From contig JAAYUI010000004.1 in the NCBI GenBank assembly GCA_012517765.1, positions 62,001-126,000 of the forward strand: a DNA stretch of 64,000 bases. The letters run 5' to 3'. The position numbers and the translations under genes were made by a program. The notes below the pieces were generated by a model. That model had not been told where the DNA came from. It saw nothing but the letters and a program-made list of their open reading frames with translations, and searched no databases. How positions within the stretch are numbered: position 1 is the stretch's first letter; every line of letters begins with the position of its first letter. Positions 25,216-33,004 of this stretch are shown here, piece after piece. Origin of the DNA: Caldisericales bacterium (GTDB lineage: Bacteria; Caldisericota; Caldisericia; JAAYUI01).

Positions 25216-25608
25216 CTACTTTGCGTTGATTGTGATCTCGAAAGTATCGTATGGCGGGCCATCTTCAGCAATATGCTTGGATTCCCAGACCATTTTTGCC
25301 GTTCCAGCGCCAGTGACTTCGAACGTGTAGATCCTCCAGCCGCCAACACCAACCATTCCTTTTGGATTTTCTTCGGTTTTGTACTCGGAATTTACCGTCC
25401 CGATTATTGCATCGCCCTCGATTTTTGGGTCAAACCAGCGGACTGGCGTTGTTTCATTGGCTTTGAGCGTTACCTCAAATTTCTGGCCAACTGTTGCCTC
25501 AAAGGTCTTCCCCTTGTCTTCCTCGGTAACTTTGGTCGGGCCAGCAGCTGCACCACCACAACCTGCAAAAAGAACAGCAACACAGGCTAAAGCAAGAATT
25601 TTTTTCAT
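25216..25608 (-). CDS. Chagasin-like (I42) peptidase-inhibitor lipoprotein
   Basis: A 130-residue lipoprotein: signal and lipobox 'ALACVAVLFAGC' with the lipidated Cys at residue 17. The mature domain shows the I42 chagasin pattern: 'ANETTPVRW' for the first inhibitory loop (usually NPTTG-like), a Gly-rich loop 'GMVGVGGWRIYTFEV' for the second, and a beta-sandwich strand order. Family members block papain-type cysteine peptidases. It would sit on the outer face of the cytoplasmic membrane or in the envelope. GGAGG precedes the start. Loop 1 is atypical, so inhibition is not certain. Confidence 0.65.
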   Translation of the reverse strand: MKKILALACVAVLFAGCGGAAAGPTKVTEEDKGKTFEATVGQKFEVTLKANETTPVRWFDPKIEGDAIIGTVNSEYKTEENPKGMVGVGGWRIYTFEVTGAGTAKMVWESKHIAEDGPPYDTFEITINAK

Positions 25609-25703
25609 TTAATCCTCCAGGTTTCAATTTTTTGTAAATCCCTAAACCAATACAATAATAATGTGTCATATTTTTGCAAAGGGCAAGGAAAGGAGAAAAC
25701 AGG

Positions 25704-25961
25704 ATGGCAGAAAAATATCGCACAGAAGAATTCCAGGTTTCAGGTGAAAAAGTCATCGAAAAAATCAAGGAACTCGTCCATGAGGGCAACATTAGAAGGA
25801 TCATCATAAAAAACGACCATGGGTCAACACTTATTGAAATACCACTGACTCTTGGAGTCATTGGTGCAGTGTTATTGCCAGTATGGGCGGCAATCGGAGC
25901 AATAGCCGCGCTAGTTGCAAAAATGACCATTGTTGTAGAGAGAGTCGAGGAGGAGCAATGA
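25704..25961 (+). CDS. DUF4342 domain protein
   Basis: An 85-residue protein: an N-terminal helix ('VSGEKVIEKIKELVHEGNIR'), a short beta segment ('RIIIKNDHGSTLIEIPL') and a hydrophobic helix ('LGVIGAVLLPVWAAIGAIAA'), matching DUF4342. It is probably membrane-associated; the function is unknown. AGGAG lies 8 bases before ATG 25704. Its stop overlaps the start of the next gene (ATGA), so the two are coupled. Confidence 0.75.
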   Translation: MAEKYRTEEFQVSGEKVIEKIKELVHEGNIRRIIIKNDHGSTLIEIPLTLGVIGAVLLPVWAAIGAIAALVAKMTIVVERVEEEQ

Positions 25962-26725
25962 AAACACCGATTTCAATACCATTTCCAACAGCAGACAGGC
26001 CAAGGCTCAAATTTTCAATAGGCGCCTGCAAGTTCAATCTGAGACCGGGTGATGGTAAATCATGGGTAGAAGGAACCTATGATGATCCTATTGGCAATCT
26101 GCCGTGCATCATAGAACAGTCCGGCAACGAGACAAACATCTCACAATCACAATACTTCTCGGGGCTTATAAATATTCTCAACAGAACACCGACATTTGAC
26201 CTGATGCTCTCCTCGCAAAATCCTTTCGATCTTGTGATAGAGGGAGGAGCAAGCGAGAACTGCATTGAACTGGGTGGGTTACCGCTCTCTTCAGTTGCCG
26301 TGTCCTTTGGCGCAGGCAAATTCGAGATGTCATTCCTGAAACCCAATCCCATCCTTATGGATTCATTCAAGGTATCTACCGGGGCCGGTTCGATGACGCT
26401 GTCAAAACTCTTAAATGCAGGATTTAAAAATCTCAGGGTGGAAGGTGGGGCCGCCTCGTACAAGATTGACTTCACCGGCAAGCTTGGCCAGGATTGCAAT
26501 GCAAACATCCAGATAGGCGTTGCATCTCTTGACCTCAATGTTCCATCAGATGTACCAGTCGCAGTGAAAAGTGAGACAACGCTTGGTGGAGTAGAGATGA
26601 GCAGTGGTTTTACCACAAAAGATGGCTGGCTGGTAAACCAGGCATATCTCGCTAACCCCTCACCAGCGTTGTCCATTTCTGCCTCCATTGCACTAGGTTC
26701 GCTCAAGCTCAGAATCACAAAATAA
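25958..26725 (+). CDS. Toast-rack/LiaF-like beta-helical protein
   Basis: A 255-residue protein with the repeated short strands of the toast-rack (DUF2154) fold: 'SVAVSFGAGKFEMSFL', 'STGAGSMTLSKLLNAGFKNL', 'IGVASLDLNVPSDVPVAVKS', ending 'ALSISASIALGSLKLRI'. In characterised relatives the domain belongs to envelope-stress proteins of the LiaF type; here the transmembrane part is absent and the DUF4342 neighbour is hydrophobic. The pair may form an envelope-associated unit, which is inference. No signal peptide. Confidence 0.65.
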   Translation: MKTPISIPFPTADRPRLKFSIGACKFNLRPGDGKSWVEGTYDDPIGNLPCIIEQSGNETNISQSQYFSGLINILNRTPTFDLMLSSQNPFDLVIEGGASENCIELGGLPLSSVAVSFGAGKFEMSFLKPNPILMDSFKVSTGAGSMTLSKLLNAGFKNLRVEGGAASYKIDFTGKLGQDCNANIQIGVASLDLNVPSDVPVAVKSETTLGGVEMSSGFTTKDGWLVNQAYLANPSPALSISASIALGSLKLRITK

Positions 26726-26736
26726 CAAAGAGGGGC

Positions 26737-26765
26737 TTGAGGGCAATCCCCTAAAAGACTACCAT
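26737..26765 (+). promoter_or_regulatory. Promoter for a leaderless GH106-like mRNA
   Basis: TTGAGG (26737-26742), 17 bases, TACCAT (26760-26765), 7 bases to ATG 26773. No Shine-Dalgarno. Confidence 0.5.
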
Positions 26766-26772
26766 CTGGCCC

Positions 26773-28590
26773 ATGGAACCATACTCAGATAGCAGACCCC
26801 TGACCAGATGGTGGTGGTTTTCAGGCCCCATCAACAAAAAAGACATTGATTTCCAGCTCTCGTGGCTGAAGGACAACGGCTTTGGCGGAGTAGAGATAGC
26901 ATGGATCTACCAACTCCCAGAGAGTCCGGAAGGCCCAGCATGGCTCTCAAGAGAGCTTTCCGACAAAATCCGCTACACAAAAGAACGTGCCGTATCATTG
27001 GGACTAGCATGCGATTTCACCTTTGGCACCCTCTGGCCCTTCGGCGGTTCAATGGTGGGCGAGGAAGACGCCTCAAAAGATTTCTATGGCACATCGAAAC
27101 AGCGGATAAGGAAGTCGTGGGAGGCAAGAACTTGTCCTGAAACGTTTGTTCTTGACCACATGAACGAGGGAGCATTCCTTCGCTATGCAGAAGAGATGGG
27201 CAACTTCCTGCCTCTTGATGGCAAAAAACAATGCCTGTTCTGCGACTCATTCGAGGTTGCCACCGAAGGCCTCTGGGCAAGAGGCTTTGAAAAAGACTTC
27301 AAGTCCGCCTTTGGATACGACATAGTCCCGTTCATGGACGATCTGGGTTCCAGTCCAGGGGCAAGATACGACTACAGAAAACTCGTATCAAAAATGCTTC
27401 TGGAAAATTTTTTCAGCCCATTTGCCAGATGGTGCAGGGAGCACAATTCTTTCTCAAGAGTACAGGTCCACGGAGCGCCAGTCGACATACTCGAGGGATA
27501 CGCAACATGTGATGTTCCGGAGAGCGAATCTGTCCTCTTTGATCCACATTTCTCACAGCTTGCAGCGAGTTCTGCCGCGCTGACCGGCAAAAAATATGTA
27601 ACTGCCGAGACCTTCACCTGTCTGTATGGATGGAAAGGATGGCCGGGTCCGGGACAGCACCAGAGAGAGGAAAAGACCGGTGACCTGAAACTGCTCGCAG
27701 ACGCCATGCTGGCAAACGGCATCAACAAAATTATCTGGCACGGCATGCCGTACAATTCGGAGGGTGGCAAAAATGCTTTTTATGCAAGTGTTCACGTTGG
27801 CCCGGACGCAAGTTTTGCAGATGGCTTGCCAGCGCTAAACGGATACATGGAAAAAATCTCCAATTTCCTGCTTGAAGGCAAACCATATTTCCAGTGTGCC
27901 GTCATGCTTCCGGTTGAAGACACATGGATGGAGGGCAAGCTTGAAGACGAACTTAAGAGGCCATCTGCAAAATACCACTGGGAATTCCATTACCAGAGAA
28001 TGCCGGAAGAACTCTGGGGCCACCGCCCGTGCTGGATAACAGCACCATTCCTGAGAAAAGCAGAGGTCAGGGACGGCTTTACCGTCATTGGCGATCTTGA
28101 ATTTGATTTTATCTATGTCGACTTCCAGTATCTGGACTTTGAAGGTCTTGATACGCTTATCAGCCTGGCGCAAAGAGGTGCAAGAGTCTGCCTGAAACAG
28201 ATTCCGGAACAACCGGGTTTTATTGCTTCCCCTGCTTACGAAAAGGCGATTTCGAAGTTGGCCTCATTTGAGAACGTTTCAGACAGCATCAAGAAATCAT
28301 CAGTCTCGCCTCCGCTGTTTTCCAAAACAAACGGACCCAAGCCTGAATACTGGTGCAGAAAAACGTTGGACGGGATAAATATTTTCATGGCAAACCCAGC
28401 AACAAGGGCGATCTCTTATCCTATGCCGTATGGCCTGTCAGATGGAACCACGGAGATCAAAATGGATCTTGATACAGCGTTTTTGGGCCAGGAAAAGACC
28501 ATCGGCATCAATTTCAAAAAAGGGACATCCGTCATGCTCCGGCTCTCCAGGGGAGGAACCTTGCTTGAGGAAGCCAATTTATTAAATTGA
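26773..28590 (+). CDS. GH106-like (alpha-L-rhamnosidase-type) glycosidase, short form
   Basis: A 605-residue protein. The opening 'RPLTRWWWFSGPINKKDIDF' and 'GFGGVEIAWIYQLPESP' are typical of the GH106 TIM barrel; 'GLACDFTFGTLWPFGG', 'FCDSFEVATEGLW' and 'YVTAETFTCLYGW' give later barrel strands with acidic residues suitable for catalysis. It ends shortly after the barrel with a small beta segment, whereas typical GH106 enzymes carry large C-terminal beta-domains and run to 900 residues or more. No signal peptide, so a cytoplasmic enzyme acting on imported oligosaccharide is implied. The rhamnosidase assignment is by family resemblance only. Confidence 0.7.
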   Translation: MEPYSDSRPLTRWWWFSGPINKKDIDFQLSWLKDNGFGGVEIAWIYQLPESPEGPAWLSRELSDKIRYTKERAVSLGLACDFTFGTLWPFGGSMVGEEDASKDFYGTSKQRIRKSWEARTCPETFVLDHMNEGAFLRYAEEMGNFLPLDGKKQCLFCDSFEVATEGLWARGFEKDFKSAFGYDIVPFMDDLGSSPGARYDYRKLVSKMLLENFFSPFARWCREHNSFSRVQVHGAPVDILEGYATCDVPESESVLFDPHFSQLAASSAALTGKKYVTAETFTCLYGWKGWPGPGQHQREEKTGDLKLLADAMLANGINKIIWHGMPYNSEGGKNAFYASVHVGPDASFADGLPALNGYMEKISNFLLEGKPYFQCAVMLPVEDTWMEGKLEDELKRPSAKYHWEFHYQRMPEELWGHRPCWITAPFLRKAEVRDGFTVIGDLEFDFIYVDFQYLDFEGLDTLISLAQRGARVCLKQIPEQPGFIASPAYEKAISKLASFENVSDSIKKSSVSPPLFSKTNGPKPEYWCRKTLDGINIFMANPATRAISYPMPYGLSDGTTEIKMDLDTAFLGQEKTIGINFKKGTSVMLRLSRGGTLLEEANLLN

Positions 28591-28641
28591 TAATTAAATA
28601 TTAACTCAATTAAAATCAAATATTTGTAATAACTACAACAT

Positions 28642-28669
28642 TTGACAAGCTTTATCAATTGTTTATAAT
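28642..28669 (+). promoter_or_regulatory. Consensus sigma-70 promoter of a 55-residue membrane protein
   Basis: Both hexamers are perfect: TTGACA (28642-28647), 16 bases, TATAAT (28664-28669). Predicted start near 28676, followed by AGGAGG at 28682-28687. Confidence 0.85.
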
Positions 28670-28698
28670 AGACATTACGAAAGGAGGATTTGGGTTAA

Positions 28699-28866
28699 AT
28701 GTCAAAAATTACGTTGATTATAGTTGGTATTTTGCTGGTAGTCATGGGTCTTTCGGGGATATGGTCATGGTTTGGACTTGGTGTTGAGCCAATGTGGCAT
28801 GCAATTTTGAAGATAGCTGTTGGAATAATCGCCGTTCTCATCGGTGCAATGGACAAATCAGCCTGA
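28699..28866 (+). CDS. 55-residue two-helix membrane protein
   Basis: ATG 28699, 11 bases after AGGAGG, to TGA 28866. The peptide has two hydrophobic helices ('ITLIIVGILLVVMGLSGIW' and 'AILKIAVGIIAVLIGAM') joined by 'SWFGLGVEPMWH'. No family is recognised. It has the strongest promoter in the window and its own terminator, so it is a real and probably abundant single-gene transcript. Confidence 0.75.
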   Translation: MSKITLIIVGILLVVMGLSGIWSWFGLGVEPMWHAILKIAVGIIAVLIGAMDKSA

Positions 28867-28896
28867 TCTGAAAAGAAAAACTTGTTTTTAATTCTA

Positions 28897-28923
28897 AGCC
28901 CCTGGATTTCTCAGGGGTTTTTA
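28897..28923 (+). terminator. Intrinsic terminator after the 55-residue protein
   Basis: CCCCTG (28899-28904), 7-base loop, CAGGGG (28912-28917) and a T-rich tail. Confidence 0.8.
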
Positions 28924-28953
28924 TTTTGATGGATTTCCAAAACTTGAAGGTTT

Positions 28954-29454
28954 CTATTTTATCTCGCTGTCAAATATCTTCCACTCACCAGTAAGGTCGC
29001 TGAGTGTATACGAACCAATTGGTGTGTCGTCCTGTTTTTTTAGTTTGTCGTAAACATATAGCATGAAGCCAACCCTGACCATTCTTACATTAGCATTCTT
29101 TCTCATGATCGAGAGGGAGATGATCCTTGCACTCTTGTAGTCTACCTCGGCCCTGGCTTTTTCAAACGTCTCCACCATCTGTTCCTTGCTTACCCTTGCG
29201 GTCTGGAATGGCGAATTCTTCTCTATCTGCGACCAGGCCTCATCATATTTGCCAGAAAAAAGGTTTTCAAAATACAAAAGCACGACCTTTGACGCAGGGT
29301 GGTTTTCCGGGCCGGCCTGTTTTATGGCTTCGTCAATCTTCGATTTGTATTCTCCACCATCCACCATGGCGTTGATTTCGTCCCATGTCGGCACTTTAGT
29401 TCCGCAACCAGCAATAACAGCAACCAGCAACATAAAACAAATAACCTTTCTCAT
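28954..29454 (-). CDS. Lipoprotein of unknown function
   Basis: A 166-residue protein with lipobox 'MLLVAVIAGC' (Cys at residue 17). The mature region contains a helical start ('WDEINAMVDGGEYKSKIDEA') and an NTF2/DUF4878-like alpha-beta part: 'VLLYFENLFSGKYDEAWSQI', then 'VRVGFMLYVYDK' and a terminal 'LTGEWKIFDSEI'. That pattern suggests a lumazine-binding/NTF2-type fold. ATG 29454 starts the lipoprotein signal; an upstream ATG at 29472 would add six residues. No clear Shine-Dalgarno. Confidence 0.65.
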   Translation of the reverse strand: MRKVICFMLLVAVIAGCGTKVPTWDEINAMVDGGEYKSKIDEAIKQAGPENHPASKVVLLYFENLFSGKYDEAWSQIEKNSPFQTARVSKEQMVETFEKARAEVDYKSARIISLSIMRKNANVRMVRVGFMLYVYDKLKKQDDTPIGSYTLSDLTGEWKIFDSEIK

Positions 29455-29500
29455 CTTTATGAATTTTACCACTTATGGTCATCTTTGGAAGGGGGCAGTG

Positions 29501-29528
29501 TTCCAAAAACATCCAAAACCTGTATAAT
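29501..29528 (+). promoter_or_regulatory. Promoter of the zinc-ribbon membrane protein
   Basis: TTCCAA (29501-29506), 16 bases, perfect TATAAT (29523-29528), then AAGGAGG at 29534-29540. Confidence 0.6.
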
Positions 29529-29545
29529 CCAGCAAGGAGGTCGTG

Positions 29546-29797
29546 ATGGAAAACAAAAAGGTCGGATGGTTGCCAGTAATTGTGGTTCTGCTTATCGGTG
29601 CACCTTCACTCTGGATCGGCATCGACAGATCGAATATTGCATTCATAATCTTCGGGGCCCTTGAATTGGCCATAGGTTTCATAGGGATATGGGTCATACT
29701 CAGGAACTCGAAGGTCCCGAGGACCATCTGCCCTAATTGCAATGAGCCTGTTGGCCCCGGAATGGAATCATGCCCTCACTGCGGAGTCAAACTTTAG
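29546..29797 (+). CDS. 83-residue membrane protein with C-terminal zinc ribbon
   Basis: Two hydrophobic helices ('WLPVIVVLLIGAPSLWIGI', 'IAFIIFGALELAIGFIGIWV') are followed by a cytoplasmic zinc ribbon 'CPNCNEPVGPGMESCPHCG' with two CxxC knuckles. ATG 29546 lies 5 bases after AAGGAGG; the GTG at 29543 is too close. The function is unknown; a scaffold or sensor role is possible. Convergent with the radical SAM gene, 2 bases away. Confidence 0.75.
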   Translation: MENKKVGWLPVIVVLLIGAPSLWIGIDRSNIAFIIFGALELAIGFIGIWVILRNSKVPRTICPNCNEPVGPGMESCPHCGVKL

Positions 29798-29799
29798 GG

Positions 29800-30588
29800 T
29801 CAGTAGCATGTAAGCAGGACACCCAGCCTGCTTGCTTTTTCTATTGCCCTCAGTTTCTGCGCTTTTCTGAATTCAGAACTGGCGAGAAGGCACATGGCAT
29901 CATCAAAATTGAGGCCAAGCTTTCTGTATGAAATAGCAAGGCTCCTCAATATCCTTGGATAGGGGGTCAGGAAATCCATCGAGAGATCGCAACCGGTTGC
30001 CGCAGCGATCTCGATTATTCTGTCAATATTTGTAACAAGCGGCAATATCGGGGACATAAAAATCCATGTTGCCACACCTTTTTGCCTGAACATCTTCAAG
30101 GTGTCGACTCTAGCGCGTATCGGTGCAGAGTCGTCCTCAAATGCAGCCCTGAGGCGCTCGTCATGGTACGACATCGAAAATCCAATACTCGGTCTGTCAA
30201 ATTTTGCTATCAGATCAATATCTCTGGCCACAAGTGTGGATTTTGTCAGAATGTCTATCCTGCAATTGACTTTTGAGAGCAATTCCAAGCATGCCCTTGT
30301 GACACCAAATTTTGCCTCAAGGGGCTGGTAGGCATCGGTAGCAGTGGAAAAGACCACAGATTTGCCATTTGCCTTTTTGACCTGGCCCATCAAAACGTCT
30401 GGCAGGTTGATTTTTGGGTATACAAATCTCCCCCAGCGCTCCTTCTCGTCAAGAAACCGGCACATGAATGTTGCATAGCAAAAAGAACATGCATGGGAAC
30501 AACCATAATATGGATTTATCGAGTAATCGCAGCCCTGGACCTTCGACTTTACAAGCGCCGATTTTGTAAGCCTGGCCTCTATTTTGAT
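29800..30588 (-). CDS. Radical SAM protein (SPL/Rv2578c-like) with apparent AUC start
   Basis: A 262-residue protein read from 30588. The frame includes 'SINPYYGCSHACSFCYATF' with the [4Fe-4S] ligands CxxxCxxC at residues 30, 34 and 37. Downstream parts ('VVFSTATDAYQPLEAKFGVT', 'ILTKSTLVARDIDLI', 'GFSMSYHDERLRAAFE') match the spore-photoproduct-lyase-like radical SAM subfamily of unknown substrate. No ATG, GTG or TTG occurs in frame between the upstream stop and the cysteines; the first ATG (30465) would delete the cluster motif. ATC at 30588, 4 bases after GGTGG, gives the usual N-terminus (I)KIEARLTKSALVKSK. It overlaps the upstream gene by 10 bases. Confidence 0.75.
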   Translation of the reverse strand: MKIEARLTKSALVKSKVQGCDYSINPYYGCSHACSFCYATFMCRFLDEKERWGRFVYPKINLPDVLMGQVKKANGKSVVFSTATDAYQPLEAKFGVTRACLELLSKVNCRIDILTKSTLVARDIDLIAKFDRPSIGFSMSYHDERLRAAFEDDSAPIRARVDTLKMFRQKGVATWIFMSPILPLVTNIDRIIEIAAATGCDLSMDFLTPYPRILRSLAISYRKLGLNFDDAMCLLASSEFRKAQKLRAIEKASRLGVLLTCY

Positions 30589-31133
30589 CGTTCCACCCTG
30601 TCCTTTATTTCCCTGGAAGCCCTGTCAAAACCCTGGTACTGCCTCCAGCTGTAGATACTGTAAGCAGTAAAAAGAAGTGTTGAAGCAAAAATCACCCAAC
30701 CCGTAAAATCTTTGCTGAACCACAACGAAAAGGCCGAGGCCACAAAAAGCATTCCAAATATCACAGAGGCAAGTCCCCATGCAAATTTCGGAAAAGACTG
30801 CAACTCGTAGGCATGGGCAGAGAGTATTCTAGCCGCCTTGATGGCCTGGTTCATGGTCGGAGCCCCGTCGGGGAGATCAAATGAACACTCCTTGTCAATT
30901 GTTGCACCAATTGCATCAAAAAACGCGTCCACAAAATCTCTTGACACTTTTGCCTCTTTTGCCTTTGGATGGTTCAGTAGGTATTGCCCACAAGCATTTT
31001 TATATTTTGTGGCTATCGCCTCACAGGCAACCAGTGCCCATTGTCTGACCTTTGACACATCAGCAGATTTTATTGCCAGCTCGCCCTTATAAGCGAGCAC
31101 AAGGTATTCAGCCACTTCAGGACTTGTTTGCAT
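30579..31133 (-). CDS. Two-helix membrane protein of unknown function
   Basis: A 184-residue protein: a soluble helical N-terminal part ('TSPEVAEYLVLAYKGELAIK', 'WALVACEAIATKYKNACGQY') followed by two adjacent transmembrane helices ('WGLASVIFGMLFVASAFSLW', 'WVIFASTLLFTAYSIYSW') and a short basic tail. No family is recognised. The frame opens at 31238, but ATG 31133 lies 7 bases below a good promoter and is taken as a leaderless start. Its stop overlaps the radical SAM start, so the two are likely co-expressed. Confidence 0.65.
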   Translation of the reverse strand: MQTSPEVAEYLVLAYKGELAIKSADVSKVRQWALVACEAIATKYKNACGQYLLNHPKAKEAKVSRDFVDAFFDAIGATIDKECSFDLPDGAPTMNQAIKAARILSAHAYELQSFPKFAWGLASVIFGMLFVASAFSLWFSKDFTGWVIFASTLLFTAYSIYSWRQYQGFDRASREIKDRVERSK

Positions 31134-31140
31134 ACCATAA

Positions 31141-31169
31141 AGAATACGGTTTTTCAAACAAATATTCAA
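31141..31169 (-). promoter_or_regulatory. Leaderless-type promoter of the membrane protein/radical SAM pair
   Basis: TTGAAT (31169-31164), 17 bases, TATTCT (31146-31141), 7 bases to ATG 31133. Confidence 0.6.
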
Positions 31170-31413
31170 ATCCGGAAAAGATACAAGTTTGGTTATGCAA
31201 TAGTTAACATGTGCATTTATATGACTACAATCTGCCATAGATTAAAGGAATTCTTTTCGTGATCCAGTTCACTATTAGTTTATTTCAGCTTTTATAATAG
31301 TATTTATCTTTCACAAATAGCCTGATAACATTTCAAACAAAAGCTCCCGCCCTGTGAGACAATAAATATAATAAATTTAATAAAACATCTGTTTGACATT
31401 AGCGACCCCATAA
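31170..31413. other. Divergent intergenic region
   Basis: AT-rich spacer between divergent promoters. A TTGACA is at 31393-31398 but has no -10 box at normal spacing. No gene or RNA recognised. Confidence 0.4.
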
Positions 31414-31441
31414 TTGACTTGCCCTGGTGCAAGGTTATGGT
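31414..31441 (+). promoter_or_regulatory. Leaderless-type promoter of the decarboxylase operon
   Basis: TTGACT (31414-31419), 16 bases, TATGGT (31436-31441), 6 bases to the GTG at 31448. Confidence 0.5.
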
Positions 31442-31447
31442 GACGAT

Positions 31448-32995
31448 GTGAAGAATATAGATGATCTTATAAGAGAAAAAGACGAATTGCTTGCAAAAGC
31501 AGGCAATGAAACGCCACAAGCCAGAGAGTTCCAGGAAAAGAGGGGGAAGCTGACGGCAAGGGACAGGATAAGGTTGTTCCTTGACCCGGAAAGTTTTGTC
31601 GAAACCGACACTCTGGTCCAGCACAGAAAAGACTACCCGCAATCAGAGAAATTCGTCCCGGCGGAAGGTGTCATAACAGGTTATGGCACAGTGAATGGAA
31701 GGCTTGTCTTTGTCTTCTCCCAGGACTTTTCAACCATGGGTGGCTCCCTTTCAAAAATGCAGGGTGCAAAAATCGGCAAGGTGATGGAGATGGCATATCG
31801 CTCCGGTGCCCCGGTCATCGGGTTCAATGACTCCGGTGGTGCAAGGGTGCAGGAGGGTGTGGATGCCCTGTCCGGTTATGGAAAGGTGTTCTACAGAAAC
31901 TCCATTTATTCTGGTGTAATCCCCCAGATATCCATCATTGCAGGGCCATCCGCCGGTGGTGCAGCCTATTCTCCCGCCCTCACCGATTTCATCTTCACAA
32001 TTGACGGGCTGACCGAGATGTTCATAACAGGCCCGCAGGTCATCGAATCAGTTACTGGCGAAAAACCCGACAAACAAACCCTCGGTGGTGCAAGGGTCCA
32101 TGCTTCCAAATCAGGCGTAACACACTTTGTATACAAATCAGAACAGGAGTGCATCCAGTCGGTCAGAAAACTCCTGTCGTTCCTGCCACAAAACTGCAGG
32201 CAGATGCCGCCACGCATCAAGGGCAATGATGATCCAAACAGGGCCTCGATGGAACTCAGGCAGATTGTTCCAGTCGAAGCAAACAAGTCCTATGATGTCC
32301 GCAAAGTCATTGCAGAAATAGTCGATGATGGCGACTTTATGGAAGTCCAGCCAGATTTTGCAAGAAACCTAACCATTGGTTTTGCAAGAGTGGACGGCTT
32401 CCCGATAGGCATTGTTGCCAACCAGCCAATGTACCTCGCCGGCTGTCTTGACATCGACTCTTCCGACAAGGCCTCAAGGTTTATAAGGACATGTGATTCT
32501 TTCAACATACCACTTTTAAACCTCGTTGATGTTCCAGGCTTTCTTCCGGGAGTCAACCAGGAACACGGCGGGATCATCAGGCATGGCGCCAAGATGCTCT
32601 ATGCCTACGCTGAATCAACAGTCCCAAAAATAACAGTCATCACCAGAAGGTCCTACGGCGGTGCCTATCTTGCCATGTGCTCGAAAGACATGGGTGCAGA
32701 TGTCGTATTTGCCTGGCCACAAGCCAATATCGCCGTCATGGGTGCCGATGGGGCAGTCAAAATTCTCTACCATGACGAAATCAAAAATGCCCCGAATCCT
32801 GAAGAGAAAACCAAAGAACTCGTCCAGGAATATGAAAGCTACCACTGCAACCCCTATGTGGCCGCCGAAAGAGGATACATTGACTCGGTAATCAACCCCG
32901 AGGAGACAAGGGCAAGGGTGGCTTCATCACTGCACATGCTCCAGACAAAACAGCAGAGCATGCCGGAAAGAAAACACGGCAACATGCCGCTTTGA
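31448..32995 (+). CDS. mmdA: Methylmalonyl-CoA decarboxylase/acyl-CoA carboxylase carboxyltransferase subunit
   Basis: A 515-residue biotin-dependent carboxyltransferase, the usual length. Conserved parts include 'KLTARDRIRLFLDPESF', the acyl-CoA oxyanion segments 'GAPVIGFNDSGGARVQEGVD' and 'IAGPSAGGAAYSPALTDF', 'FLPGVNQEHGGIIRHGAKML', and the terminal 'RKHGNMPL'. With the biotin carrier, OadG-like and OadB-like genes that follow, it should form a membrane complex that decarboxylates methylmalonyl-CoA (or a related acyl-CoA) and pumps Na+. GTG 31448 is preferred to GTG 31427: it gives the typical N-terminus and fits the leaderless promoter. Confidence 0.92.
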   Translation: MKNIDDLIREKDELLAKAGNETPQAREFQEKRGKLTARDRIRLFLDPESFVETDTLVQHRKDYPQSEKFVPAEGVITGYGTVNGRLVFVFSQDFSTMGGSLSKMQGAKIGKVMEMAYRSGAPVIGFNDSGGARVQEGVDALSGYGKVFYRNSIYSGVIPQISIIAGPSAGGAAYSPALTDFIFTIDGLTEMFITGPQVIESVTGEKPDKQTLGGARVHASKSGVTHFVYKSEQECIQSVRKLLSFLPQNCRQMPPRIKGNDDPNRASMELRQIVPVEANKSYDVRKVIAEIVDDGDFMEVQPDFARNLTIGFARVDGFPIGIVANQPMYLAGCLDIDSSDKASRFIRTCDSFNIPLLNLVDVPGFLPGVNQEHGGIIRHGAKMLYAYAESTVPKITVITRRSYGGAYLAMCSKDMGADVVFAWPQANIAVMGADGAVKILYHDEIKNAPNPEEKTKELVQEYESYHCNPYVAAERGYIDSVINPEETRARVASSLHMLQTKQQSMPERKHGNMPL

Positions 32996-33004
32996 GGTGA
33001 CAAA

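Noticed and set aside
30465-30467. ATG at 30465 as start of the radical SAM gene.
   Set aside because: It lies downstream of all three cluster cysteines, so the product would lack the defining motif.
31427-31429. GTG 31427 as mmdA start.
   Set aside because: No ribosome site; GTG 31448 gives the usual N-terminus and 515-residue length and fits a promoter.
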